DNA of 64,000 bases from Gammaproteobacteria bacterium. Lineage in GTDB: Bacteria > Pseudomonadota > Gammaproteobacteria > Steroidobacterales > Foliamicaceae. Below are positions 1 through 8,472 of this stretch, one piece after another. Position numbers and translations under genes: made by a program. The notes below the pieces were generated by a model. The model saw only the letters and a program-made list of their open reading frames with translations, did no database searches and was not told the origin of the DNA. Position 1 is the first letter of the stretch, and every line of letters begins with the position of its first letter. The DNA is taken from assembly GCA_009845905.1 (NCBI GenBank), contig VXYS01000004.1, positions 277,285 to 341,284 of the forward strand, in the 5' to 3' direction.

Positions 1-1039
1 GGGTGCGGCATGAAAGCGCCGCCGGGAACCTGGGCTTGAGCAAGGTCCCCTCGGGAATGCGCACCTCCATCAGGTCATAGAACCCGTCGTTGAACATGAT
101 CTGCGGATCGAACACCATGATCATGTACACGCCGGCGAACATCTTGAACATTTCCTCGTTCAGGTAGAAGTTCACCGAGCTGATGGATTGAGGATCGGTG
201 CCCTCGAAGTCGAAAATCACCTTCTCGCCCTCGCGCCACATCGCGCACTTGATCCTGTACGGCCCCATGCCCAGTCCGTCGTCGCAGATGAAGTCCTCGA
301 AATACTGCTTCGTCTCCGGTATCGTCATGTTGATGAGCGTGCCCATGGCGCGCTTGTTGCGATCCAGCAGTTCCTCCAGCGCGGAGTAGTAGACGTCGTC
401 GCCGAAACGCTCCGCCATCTCCAGCACGCGCTTCTCCGCGGTGCGGATGGCGGCCACGATGGCGTTGAAATCGCTGCGGTTCCAGTGCGGCAGCCGGCAG
501 TTGTGAAGTATCAGGCGCAGGACATCTTCCTGCAGTTCGTCATTCTTGTAGATCTTGACCGGAGGCACGCGAATGCCCTCCTCGAAGATCTGCCGGGCGT
601 CGGTGGGCAGACTGCCGGGCACCTTGCCGCCAATGTCGGTCATGTGTCCGAACATCGACGCGTAGGCGATCAGCCGCCCGTCCTTGTAGATGGGCCTGAG
701 CAGCAGCCAGTCGTTGGCGTGGCTTACGGCGCCATTGCATGCGTACGGGTCGGTGGTGAGGAACATGTCGCCTTCCTCGATCGTCCCGTCGTAGGCCTCC
801 TTGAAGCCGTGGATGAAACTGCCGAACTGCCCCACTACCATCTTGCCTTCCAGGTTGGCGATCATGGGGAACTCGTCGTGCTGCTCGCGGATGCCGGGCG
901 ACATGGCGGTGCGGAACAGCACTGCGTCCATTTCCCAGCGGGCATTGAGCATCGCGTTTTCGATGATGTCCAGTGTAATGGGGTCCAGCTCCACGCGGTT
1001 ATAGGGGCGTGGGCGGCTTTCTATGATTTGTGCAGGCAT
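1..1039 (-). CDS. Hydantoinase B/oxoprolinase family protein, N-terminal part (truncated by window edge)
   Basis: The first 346 residues are visible and the frame runs off the left edge. Segments such as LDPITLDIIENAM and FPMIANLEGKMVVGQFGSF are typical of the HyuB/N-methylhydantoinase B family, which pairs with the HyuA subunit in ATP-dependent opening of hydantoin or 5-oxoproline-like rings. The ATG is preceded by GGGAG at about 9 nt. It lies 16 bp downstream of the HyuA-type gene on the same strand, so the two are surely co-transcribed. The substrate cannot be told from sequence. Confidence 0.9.
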   Translation of the reverse strand, partial: MPAQIIESRPRPYNRVELDPITLDIIENAMLNARWEMDAVLFRTAMSPGIREQHDEFPMIANLEGKMVVGQFGSFIHGFKEAYDGTIEEGDMFLTTDPYACNGAVSHANDWLLLRPIYKDGRLIAYASMFGHMTDIGGKVPGSLPTDARQIFEEGIRVPPVKIYKNDELQEDVLRLILHNCRLPHWNRSDFNAIVAAIRTAEKRVLEMAERFGDDVYYSALEELLDRNKRAMGTLINMTIPETKQYFEDFICDDGLGMGPYRIKCAMWREGEKVIFDFEGTDPQSISSVNFYLNEEMFKMFAGVYMIMVFDPQIMFNDGFYDLMEVRIPEGTLLKPRFPAALSCRT

Positions 1040-1055
1040 TGTGTGTAACTCCCGT

Positions 1056-3113
1056 TCAGGAATCCGAAGGCGTAATCAGGATGTTGCCGTATTCGTCCAC
1101 CTGCCCCTCGTGACCGGGGAGCACCAGGGTGGTCGAGTCCATCTCCAGGACGATGGCCGGGCCGTTTATCACGTTTCCGGCCTTCAGTTTGGAGCGGTCA
1201 TACAGCATGGCTTCCTGCATTCCGCCATCGACGTAGATTTCGTGTGAGACCATTTCGGCCGCAGCGGGACTGGCGTCGCCTTCCGCGACACGCAATGCGC
1301 GCACCACGGTGGGCTTGCCCTCGGATACGGCACGCAGGTTGACGAGCTCCTTGTCTTCGGGAAGCGCGAAGGTGAAAAGTTGCTCATGCATCTGATCGAA
1401 TTTGTCTCCGATCACATCCAGGCCCTGTTGCCTCAAGTCGTCCAGTTCGAAATCGACGGTAAGAAGCAATCCCTGTCCGTGGTAGCGGATGTCCGCCTGG
1501 TAACTCAGGGTCTGGTCACTGCGCGGAATGCCCTCCTCGTCCAGTGCCTGTGAGGCCTGCTCGGCAAGGTCCGCGAAAATATCCGCCGCCTCTTCGGCGT
1601 TGGTGCGCTCGAAGCGCCGGATGAACGTTCGCGAGGCTTCGTTGCGCACTCGCGTGGTCGCATCGCCATAGGCGCACAACACGCCCGGTCCCGGCGGAAT
1701 GATGACCGGCCAGGAGCTCATCAGCTTGCCCAGCGCGTTGGCGTGCAGCGGACCCGCGCCGCCGAAGGCGATCAGCGCGAACTCGCGTGGGTCGTGGCCC
1801 TGTTCCACCGATACCAGCCTCAGGGCGCCATACATGTTTTCGTTCACCAGGCTCACGATGCCCGAGGCCGCTTCCATCAGCGAAAGCCCCAGGGCGTCGG
1901 CGATCTTCTGCACGGCGGCTTCGGCCGCGGCCCGGTCCAGCTTCATGTCGCCGCCCAGGCGTACCTCCGCCGGCAGGTAGCCGAGCACCACGTTGGCATC
2001 CGTAACCGTGGGCTCCTCGCCGCCCTTGGCATAGGCCGCCGGTCCGGGATCGGCGCCTGCGCTCTGCGGTCCGACGCGCAGCGCGCCGGTGAGCTCCGGC
2101 ACGTGGGCGATGGAACCGCCCCCGGCGCCCACGGTGCGAACGTCCACCGAGGAAGCGCGCACGGTCACATCCCCCACGGTGGTCTCGCGCCTCAATTGCG
2201 CCTGACCGTCCTGCACCAGCGCCACGTCCGTGGACGTGCCGCCCATGTCGAAGGTCAGCAGATTGTTGTGTTCGGCCTGCGAGGCAATCCAGATGGCGCC
2301 GGAAACGCCGCCGGCCGGGCCGCTCATCAGCAGGTTGACCGGGTAGGCCTCGGCCGCGTCGGCGGAGGCCAGGCCGCCGTCGGAGCGCAGCACGTGCAGC
2401 TGCACCCCGCTCATCGTGTCATTGAGCTGCTGCTCGAGATTGCGCACGTAGGTCGCCACCTTCGGCCGCACGTAGGAGTTGGCGACCGTCGTGATCGTTC
2501 GTTCGTATTCCTGCATCTCCGGAACGACTTCCGAGGAAAGGGATACCGGAACGCCGGGAAGAACGCGTTCGGCAACCTCGCGGACCTGCTGCTCGTGCGC
2601 AGGATTGGCGAAGGAGTTGATCAGCGACACGGTCAGCGCCTCGACGCCTCTCCCGGCCAGCTTCTGCAGTTCCGCTTCCAGGGACGCGACGTTGAGTTCG
2701 TGAACCACCGATCCGTCGGCGCCGACGCGCTCGTCCGCTTCGATGGTCAGCGCCAGCGGCGCGATCGGCAGGCTCTTGTTGTAGATCACCCATCCGCCAA
2801 GGCCGCCCGGCACGAAGGAACGCGCAATCTGCAGTACCTGCCGGTAACCCTTGGTGGTAACCAGCCCTACCCTGGCGCCCGTCCCCGTGAGGATGGTATT
2901 GGTGGCCACCGTGGTCCCGTGCATCACATGGGTGATGTCCCCGGGATTCACGTCCGCGTCGCCACAGACCCTGTCGATGCCGTTGGACACGCCGATCGAC
3001 GAATCCTCCGGCGTGCTGGGGACTTTTGCGGTGTACATCTCCCCCGACTGCTCGTTAACCAGGAGCAGGTCGGTAAAAGTACCGCCCACATCCACGCCCA
3101 AGCGAAAGCTCAT
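1056..3113 (-). CDS. Hydantoinase A/oxoprolinase family protein (HyuA-type subunit)
   Basis: 685 residues, the usual length for the family. The N-terminal VDVGGTFTDLLLV (about residues 8-20) and FDMGGTSTDVALV (near residue 287) are the two phosphate-binding motifs of the actin-like ATPase fold of HyuA/5-oxoprolinase A subunits. The protein should couple ATP hydrolysis to cleavage of a cyclic amide together with HyuB encoded just downstream. The ATG has a GGGAGA Shine-Dalgarno. The gene upstream (HMG-CoA-lyase-like) ends 26 bp before it, so the three form one operon. N-methylhydantoin, hydantoin and oxoproline are all possible substrates; acetone-carboxylase-like subunits are related but less similar in the motifs seen. 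Confidence 0.9.
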   Translation of the reverse strand: MSFRLGVDVGGTFTDLLLVNEQSGEMYTAKVPSTPEDSSIGVSNGIDRVCGDADVNPGDITHVMHGTTVATNTILTGTGARVGLVTTKGYRQVLQIARSFVPGGLGGWVIYNKSLPIAPLALTIEADERVGADGSVVHELNVASLEAELQKLAGRGVEALTVSLINSFANPAHEQQVREVAERVLPGVPVSLSSEVVPEMQEYERTITTVANSYVRPKVATYVRNLEQQLNDTMSGVQLHVLRSDGGLASADAAEAYPVNLLMSGPAGGVSGAIWIASQAEHNNLLTFDMGGTSTDVALVQDGQAQLRRETTVGDVTVRASSVDVRTVGAGGGSIAHVPELTGALRVGPQSAGADPGPAAYAKGGEEPTVTDANVVLGYLPAEVRLGGDMKLDRAAAEAAVQKIADALGLSLMEAASGIVSLVNENMYGALRLVSVEQGHDPREFALIAFGGAGPLHANALGKLMSSWPVIIPPGPGVLCAYGDATTRVRNEASRTFIRRFERTNAEEAADIFADLAEQASQALDEEGIPRSDQTLSYQADIRYHGQGLLLTVDFELDDLRQQGLDVIGDKFDQMHEQLFTFALPEDKELVNLRAVSEGKPTVVRALRVAEGDASPAAAEMVSHEIYVDGGMQEAMLYDRSKLKAGNVINGPAIVLEMDSTTLVLPGHEGQVDEYGNILITPSDS

Positions 3114-3139
3114 GCTAATTCTCCCGTGTGTATTTCAGT

Positions 3140-4066
3140 TCAGGCCTGCGCGCCCATGGCCACGTCGGGGAAAATTCCCGCACGCGGCAGCATCGCAGGC
3201 AAATCGCCGTGGCCGAGCTGCTCGCGCAGCCAGCCACTGGTTTCGATGATCTTCTTCAGCGACACGCCGGTCTCCACTCCCGACCTCGACAGAAGGTAAA
3301 GCAGGTCGTCCGTCGGAATGTTGCCTGTCGCAAGTGGCGCAAAGGGACAGCCGCCTATTCCGCCGATGCTGGAGTCGATGGATGCCACGCCGGCGTCCAG
3401 CGCCGCCTGGGCGTTGGCCAGCCCGGTATTGCGCGTATTGTGCAGATGCACCCGGATCGGCAGGCCGGGCAGCCGCTCGGAAATACGCCCGAGAACGTCC
3501 GTGATCTGCGCCGGCACGGCCACCCCGATGGAATCGGCGATCCCCAGTTCCACCGGGTCGCCCTCGGCCACTCGTTCAGCGTACTCCACCACCCGTTCCG
3601 GGGGCACTTCGCCTTCGAAGGGGCAACCGAAGGCCGACGAAACCATGCAATTGGCCCGTATCCCTTCCTTCTTCGCTTCCTTGGCAATCTTGAGCCAGGC
3701 GTCGATGGATTCAAGGCTGGAGACACCCTGGTTGCGCCGGTTATAGGTGTCGCTGGAAACGACAACCATGCCCACTTCGTCAATGCCGCAATCACGGGCG
3801 CGCTCGAAGCCGCGCTGGTTCAGGACCAGGCCGATCAGAATCAGATCGTCCCGCTTCGGCACGCCGCGAACCACGTCTTCGGCATCGGCCATCTGCGGGA
3901 CCCGCTTCGGGTGGACGAAACTGACCGCCTCCACCTTTCGTATTCCGGCATCGACGGCGCGGCGAATGAACTCCAGCTTGACTTCGGTCGGCAACACTTC
4001 CTCGGATTGCAGGCCGTCCCGCGGACCCACTTCCACAATCGAAACGCGGCGTGCGCTGGCAGTCAT
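3140..4066 (-). CDS. Hydroxymethylglutaryl-CoA lyase-like aldolase
   Basis: 308 residues, a complete HMGL-family TIM barrel. VEVGPRDGLQSE (Asp17) supplies the metal-binding aspartate. HLHNTRNTG near residue 208 supplies the metal-binding histidines, and GGIGGCPFAP near 240 holds the catalytic cysteine loop of true HMG-CoA lyases. The family cleaves HMG-CoA or similar 3-hydroxy-3-methylacyl-CoA esters to acetyl-CoA plus a keto acid. It is first in the minus-strand operon with hyuA/hyuB and diverges from a CoA-transferase gene, a pairing that suggests CoA-linked breakdown of one substrate (inference). HMG-CoA itself, as in leucine degradation, remains possible, but no other leucine-degradation genes are nearby. 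Confidence 0.87.
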   Translation of the reverse strand: MTASARRVSIVEVGPRDGLQSEEVLPTEVKLEFIRRAVDAGIRKVEAVSFVHPKRVPQMADAEDVVRGVPKRDDLILIGLVLNQRGFERARDCGIDEVGMVVVSSDTYNRRNQGVSSLESIDAWLKIAKEAKKEGIRANCMVSSAFGCPFEGEVPPERVVEYAERVAEGDPVELGIADSIGVAVPAQITDVLGRISERLPGLPIRVHLHNTRNTGLANAQAALDAGVASIDSSIGGIGGCPFAPLATGNIPTDDLLYLLSRSGVETGVSLKKIIETSGWLREQLGHGDLPAMLPRAGIFPDVAMGAQA

Positions 4067-4104
4067 CTAAATGCCGTCCCCCTCAAACCAAGGCAGCGTA
4101 TTCT

Positions 4105-4115
4105 ATACAATGTAT
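4105..4115. promoter_or_regulatory. Small palindrome in divergent promoter region
   Basis: ATAC-AAT-GTAT is an 11-bp inverted repeat in the 124-bp spacer between the HMGL-like gene and the CoA-transferase gene. The surrounding TTCTATACAAT differs by one base from TTGTATACAAT, a sequence typical of GntR-family operators. No regulator gene is adjacent. This is a candidate operator only. Confidence 0.3.
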
Positions 4116-4132
4116 GTTCAAACTTCATCATG

Positions 4133-4166
4133 GCCCGGTCCCGGAAACAAGCAGGGCCGGGCTTTT
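4133..4166 (+). terminator. Terminator-like hairpin upstream of the CoA-transferase gene
   Basis: GCCCGG-T-CCC (4133-4142) can pair with GGG-CCGGGC (4154-4162), giving nine pairs with one bulged base, followed directly by TTTT. It is read in the plus direction 24 nt before the CoA-transferase ATG at 4191. It therefore looks like either a premature terminator (attenuator) for that gene or the end of a short upstream transcript. Confidence 0.5.
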
Positions 4167-4190
4167 CGCACGATAAGGGGAATCAAGGAC

Positions 4191-5393
4191 ATGACGGACA
4201 AGACCGGCCCGCTGGCCGATCTGAGACTTATTGAACTCGGGGCGCTGCTGGCGGGCCCGTTCTGCGGACAATTGATGGCGGATTTCGGCGCCGAGGTGAT
4301 CAAGGTGGAAGCGCCGGACCGGCCGGACCCAATGCGCGACTGGGGCCAGGAGAAAGCCCACGGCATGTCGCTGTGGTGGCCGGTGATCTCCCGGAACAAG
4401 AAGGCGATCACGCTGAATCTGCGCGAGAAAGAGGGCCAGGACATCCTCAAGGAGCTGATCGCCAAGGCCGATTTCCTGCTGGAGAATTTCCGGCCGGGAA
4501 CGCTGGAACGCTGGAACCTGTCCTGGGAGGAACTGCACGACATCAATCCCGCTCTGATCCTGGTGCGCGTGTCCGGCTACGGGCAGACCGGCCCCTATTC
4601 CTCGCGGGCCGGTTACGGCGCGATCGGAGAGGCCATGGGCGGACTCCGCTATGTCGCCGGCGATCCCTCCACCCCGCCGAGCCGCGTGGGCATCAGCATA
4701 GGCGACCAGCTTGCGGCCACCTTTGCCTGCATCGGCGCGCTGTCCGCGCTGCATCATCGCGAGCGCACGGGTGAAGGGCAGATCGTGGATTCCGCGATCT
4801 ACGAAGCGGTGCTCAACATGATGGAATCGCTGGTCACCGAGTACCAGCAGGCAGGATATATCCGCGAGCGCACGGGCTCGATTCTGCCGCGGGTGGCGCC
4901 GTCGAACGTCTATCCCACCCGGGACGGCACCTACATCCTGATCGCGGCCAACCAGGACAGCGTTTTCCGTCGCTTGAGCGCGGCCATGGGGCGGCCGGAA
5001 CTGGCCGACGACCCGCGCTACTCGAGCCACGCCGCACGTGGCGAGACCCAGACGGAACTCGACGAACTCATCGCCGAATGGACCGCAACCAAGGACGCCG
5101 CGGAGCTGGAAGCGCTGATGGAGGAGAGCGGCGTGCCGTCCGGCAAGATCTATCGTGCTCCGGAAATGCTCGAGGACGCGCACTTCAAGGCCCGCGAAGC
5201 CATCGTTTCGGTCATGCACCCGAAGTTCGGCGAACTGAAGATGCAGAACGTGGCGCCCAAGCTGTCGCTCACGCCCGGGCGGATACGGACCCCGGCGCCG
5301 CAGATCGGACAGCACAACGACGAAATCTACCGGGGCCTGCTCGATTACAACGACGAAAGGCTTGCCGGACTGAAGGAAAGGGGGATTATCTGA
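4191..5393 (+). CDS. CaiB/BaiF family (family III) CoA-transferase
   Basis: 400 residues from the ATG at 4191, chosen because the family conservation begins there (LADLRLIELGALLAGPFCGQ) and GATAAGGGGAATC lies upstream. The frame stays open to 4071, but that extension has no family resemblance and runs through the terminator-like hairpin. Typical segments are FGAEVIKVEAPD, LLENFRPGTLERW and SGYGQTGPY. Family III enzymes move CoA between acyl-CoA and free acids in the cytoplasm; the substrate is unknown. It starts a plus-strand run with the isochorismatase-fold gene (5-bp gap) and the VOC gene (4-bp overlap). Confidence 0.92.
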   Translation: MTDKTGPLADLRLIELGALLAGPFCGQLMADFGAEVIKVEAPDRPDPMRDWGQEKAHGMSLWWPVISRNKKAITLNLREKEGQDILKELIAKADFLLENFRPGTLERWNLSWEELHDINPALILVRVSGYGQTGPYSSRAGYGAIGEAMGGLRYVAGDPSTPPSRVGISIGDQLAATFACIGALSALHHRERTGEGQIVDSAIYEAVLNMMESLVTEYQQAGYIRERTGSILPRVAPSNVYPTRDGTYILIAANQDSVFRRLSAAMGRPELADDPRYSSHAARGETQTELDELIAEWTATKDAAELEALMEESGVPSGKIYRAPEMLEDAHFKAREAIVSVMHPKFGELKMQNVAPKLSLTPGRIRTPAPQIGQHNDEIYRGLLDYNDERLAGLKERGII

Positions 5394-5398
5394 CGATC

Positions 5399-6022
5399 AT
5401 GGTGGAACTCGACCAGGACTACAGCCAGGCCGGATTCGGCGGCTCGATCCAGCCCGGGGCCAGGCCCGCGCTGCTGATCATCGATTTCGTGCGGGCCTAC
5501 CTGGACCCGGAATGCTCGCTCTACGCAGGCGTTGAGGACGAACTGGCCCAGGCGGTGAACCTGCTGGGCGAGTGCCGCAAGGCCGGCATACCCGTTTTTC
5601 ATACCTGCGTGGAATATGACGCCGCCGGGGTGGAGGGCGGCGTGTTCTACCGCAAGGTGCCGGCGCTGGCCAACCTCGTGAAGGGGTCGCCCTATTGCGC
5701 TTTCGGCGAAGGGCTGGAGCCGGCCGAGGGCGAGGTGGTGATCGTCAAGAAATACCCAAGCGCGTTCTTCGGCACCCACCTGGCGGCCACCCTCTCGTCG
5801 CTGGGAGTCGACACGCTGCTGATCTGCGGGCTCACCACCAGCGGCTGCGTGCGCGCCTCGGCCGTTGACGCGCTGCAGTACGGCTACATCCCGATCGTCG
5901 TGCGCGAGGCCACCGGCGATCGCGACGAGCGGCCGCACGAGGCCAACCTGTTCGACATCAGCAAGAAGTTCGGCGAGGTCATCGGCATCGATGACGCCCG
6001 CCGATACCTGGCATCGATATGA
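5399..6022 (+). CDS. Isochorismatase-family cysteine hydrolase (N-carbamoylsarcosine amidase-like)
   Basis: 207 residues. The catalytic triad of the family is visible: Asp29 in LLIIDFVRAY, Lys117/118 in VIVKKYPSAFFGT and Cys150 in TTSGCVRASAVDAL. The last motif resembles N-carbamoylsarcosine amidohydrolases more than nicotinamidases or true isochorismatases. This fits the hydantoinase genes nearby, since N-methylhydantoin cleavage gives N-carbamoylsarcosine, but substrate assignment is inference. The ATG at 5399 is five bases past the CoA-transferase stop. The next gene overlaps its stop by ATGA. Confidence 0.85.
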   Translation: MVELDQDYSQAGFGGSIQPGARPALLIIDFVRAYLDPECSLYAGVEDELAQAVNLLGECRKAGIPVFHTCVEYDAAGVEGGVFYRKVPALANLVKGSPYCAFGEGLEPAEGEVVIVKKYPSAFFGTHLAATLSSLGVDTLLICGLTTSGCVRASAVDALQYGYIPIVVREATGDRDERPHEANLFDISKKFGEVIGIDDARRYLASI

Positions 6023-6882
6023 TCGGCCCAATCAGTTGCGTGACGATCGCCGCGCCCGACCTGGGCGCGATGGAAGAGGCCTACGAGCTTCTGGGCTACC
6101 GGTCCACCGGCGGCGGACGGATTTCCGGAGAGCTGGCGAAGTTCTGGGGCGCCGAGGCGGTGAAAGGCGCACAGTTCCTGCTTATGGCGCCGGCAACCAC
6201 CACCGGATTCCATTTCCGGTTCGTGGAGCAGCCGGAAACGGAAGGCTATGCGGCCTACCGTTGCTGGGGCTGGAACGCGGCCGAGCTGATGGTCCAGGAC
6301 ACCGACGCGCTGGAGCAACAACTCCTGGGCACGCCCTTCCACATCCTGGGGCCGCCGGCCGACCTGTCCATCTCCGACGCCATCCGCGCCATGCAGGTCC
6401 AGGGCCCGGCGAAGGAATTCCTGTATCTCACGATGTTCAAGCGCAGAACGGAATTCGACGTGCCCGAGGCCGTGGATTTCGTCGACCGCACCTTCATCGT
6501 GATCCTCGGAGGGCCTACGGTTGAAATGCTCGGCGACGCCTGGGGCGAGCGCTTCGGACTCACCTACGGCGAACCCCGTCCGGTGCGAATCACGGTCATG
6601 GGACAGGTCTATGGCCTGCCCTACGATCACCGTTTCATGCTGAGCACGATGTCCCTGTCCGGAAGCAACCTGATCGAACTCGACAGCATGCCGGAAACCG
6701 CCGAGCCGCGACCGCAGCGGGAGGGCTGGCTGCCGCCGTCGATCAGCATGGTCAGCTTCATTTCCGATTCGCTCGGAGAGCACACGCTGAAGGGTCAGCC
6801 GGGCGCGCCCTACTACGGCCGTGAAGCCGGCATCTGGCGCGGTCCGGTGGGCGAGTGGGTGGAACTCATCGCACCCGGTTAA
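6019..6882 (+). CDS. VOC (glyoxalase/bleomycin-resistance fold) family protein
   Basis: 287 residues. The start ISCVTIAAPDLGAMEEAYELLGY is the usual opening of a VOC module, and an EL(M/I)-type metal position occurs in WNAAELMVQD. The length suggests two paired modules. No signal peptide is present, so it is cytoplasmic. It overlaps the amidase stop by 4 bp and closes the plus-strand operon that begins with the CoA-transferase. The reaction is unknown; dioxygenase, isomerase or epimerase functions are all possible in this fold. Confidence 0.65.
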   Translation: MIGPISCVTIAAPDLGAMEEAYELLGYRSTGGGRISGELAKFWGAEAVKGAQFLLMAPATTTGFHFRFVEQPETEGYAAYRCWGWNAAELMVQDTDALEQQLLGTPFHILGPPADLSISDAIRAMQVQGPAKEFLYLTMFKRRTEFDVPEAVDFVDRTFIVILGGPTVEMLGDAWGERFGLTYGEPRPVRITVMGQVYGLPYDHRFMLSTMSLSGSNLIELDSMPETAEPRPQREGWLPPSISMVSFISDSLGEHTLKGQPGAPYYGREAGIWRGPVGEWVELIAPG

Positions 6883-6907
6883 GCCGTGCTATTCTCCGTT
6901 CAGGTTC

Positions 6908-6939
6908 CCTGGGAGCGGGGGGATGATTCCACTCCCAGG
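6908..6939. repeat. Hairpin, likely remnant of the CCTGGGAG repeat family
   Basis: CCTGGGAG (6908-6915) and CTCCCAGG (6932-6939) form an 8-bp perfect inverted repeat with a 16-nt loop, in the 94-bp spacer between the VOC gene and the methyltransferase gene. The arms match the outer stem of the larger repeats at 26662, 45376 and 53855, so this is probably a shortened copy. It could also act as a weak terminator, but no T tract follows. Confidence 0.45.
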
Positions 6940-6976
6940 CGCAGATGACGGTTAATCCTCAAAGGAGGACTATTCG

Positions 6977-8107
6977 ATGTTTCGCAATGTTCACGCCCTG
7001 ACCCCGGACGCCAATCACGACGAAGCCTCCCGAATGGACTTCGTCCGTGCCTTCCGGGCCCATCTCTCCGGCACGATCATGCCGGGCAACTTCTCGCTCT
7101 ACGAAGAAAAGATCAAGCCGGCCATCGAAAAGGAAACCGGACGTCCGCCGCAGCACCGCGACGAAATTCGCAAGAAGATGATGTCGGAACCGTATTACCA
7201 ACTGTGGAGCGCGATGACCCGCCGCAGCCAGGAAATGATGTGGGACGCCACGGTCGACACGGTCGAGCGACAGCTCCCGGACATGATCGAAGCCTTCCGC
7301 GCCACGAACGGCGGCGCCGGGGGCAGCCTCGAACTGAATCCGGACCTTGAAATTCCGCGCTACCACACGGTGCACGACATTCATATCCAGCCGGGCGGCT
7401 ACCACACCGACCAGGTTCCCGACGACATCACGGCCGGCGCCCTCTACGAGACCGGCCTGCAGATGTACATGGCCGGAGCCTGGGGACCGGAAGGGGACTT
7501 CCTGGGTCACATGCTGTGCAACGGCATGCACAGCATCTGGCCGGACTTCCAGCCGAAGCGCATCCTGGACATGGGCTGCGGCGCCGGCAACAGCACCCTG
7601 CCCTGGGCCCGGGCGTTCCCTGATGCGGAGCTCCATGCCATCGACGTCGGCGCACCCATGCTGCGGTACGCCCACACCCGGGCGGAGTCGCTGGGCGTTG
7701 CCGTGCATTTCAGCCAGCAGAACGCCGAATGCACCGACTACGAGGACGGCAGCTTCGACCTGGTCGTTTCGCACATCATGCTGCACGAGACATCCAAGAA
7801 GGCCCTGCCGCGCATCTTCGCCGAGACCCGCCGGCTCCTTCGCAGCGGCGGCCGGATGCTGCACTTCGACATCCCGCGCGGCGACACCCTGTTCGACCAG
7901 TTCATGCACGACTGGGAGAGTTACAACAACAACGAGTCCTTCGCCCGCTGCATGACCGATATCGACCTGGTCGCCGAGGCCATCAAGGGCGACTGGCCGG
8001 CGGATGAGGTGGGACTGGAGCTCATGAAGTCCAACCTGGACGTCACGCAGCGCAACTACTCCCGGGACGAAATGAGCTTCAAGTCGCTGGCCGGGATTCG
8101 CGCATGA
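6977..8107 (+). CDS. Class I SAM-dependent methyltransferase with long N-terminal region
   Basis: 376 residues. About 180 N-terminal residues without recognised motifs precede a Rossmann methyltransferase domain with ILDMGCGAGNSTLPW (SAM-binding glycine motif I), LHAIDVGAPML (motif II acidic residue region) and FDLVVSHIMLHE (motif IV region). AAAGGAGGACT is a strong Shine-Dalgarno. The next gene overlaps by ATGA, implying translational coupling and probably a functional partner. The methyl acceptor is unknown. The family includes small-molecule O- and C-methyltransferases. Confidence 0.85.
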   Translation: MFRNVHALTPDANHDEASRMDFVRAFRAHLSGTIMPGNFSLYEEKIKPAIEKETGRPPQHRDEIRKKMMSEPYYQLWSAMTRRSQEMMWDATVDTVERQLPDMIEAFRATNGGAGGSLELNPDLEIPRYHTVHDIHIQPGGYHTDQVPDDITAGALYETGLQMYMAGAWGPEGDFLGHMLCNGMHSIWPDFQPKRILDMGCGAGNSTLPWARAFPDAELHAIDVGAPMLRYAHTRAESLGVAVHFSQQNAECTDYEDGSFDLVVSHIMLHETSKKALPRIFAETRRLLRSGGRMLHFDIPRGDTLFDQFMHDWESYNNNESFARCMTDIDLVAEAIKGDWPADEVGLELMKSNLDVTQRNYSRDEMSFKSLAGIRA

Positions 8108-8472
8108 GCGCAGGCGAGGAAGCGCCCCGCCTGCGCCGCACTGCCAGGGGGAAACGGCCGCGCTATTTTTCCGACCCGGCAACCGACCGGCTGCTGGGAA
8201 TCCTGATGTCGCTGATCGGCGAGGTGTCGGTGCTGCGCGACCGGCTGGACAGTGTCGAGCGCCTGATCGAGGCGGGCGGCCTGTTCAAACGCGAGGACAT
8301 CGATCAGTTCCTGCCCGATGCGGAAGCGGAAGCCCAGCGGGAGGAGACGCGCCGGCGCTATGTCGCGCGCGTAATGCGGGTAGTGCAGAACGAGATGGAA
8401 GAAAAGACCCCGGTGGCCGCGATGCCGCCGGTGGCCGAAGTCCACAGCCAGTTCGAGAAAGGCAAACTCTAG
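8104..8472 (+). CDS. Small hypothetical protein coupled to the methyltransferase
   Basis: 122 residues, not recognised. The N-terminus is basic (RRTARGKRPRYF). It is followed by an amphipathic stretch LLGILMSLIGEVSVLRDRLD that could form a coiled coil, then a charged region EAEAQREETRRRYVARVM. There is no signal peptide. It starts within the stop of the methyltransferase gene (ATGA), which argues for a subunit or accessory role. It converges with the ferredoxin gene, the two stops overlapping by 4 bp. Confidence 0.75.
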   Translation: MSAGEEAPRLRRTARGKRPRYFSDPATDRLLGILMSLIGEVSVLRDRLDSVERLIEAGGLFKREDIDQFLPDAEAEAQREETRRRYVARVMRVVQNEMEEKTPVAAMPPVAEVHSQFEKGKL

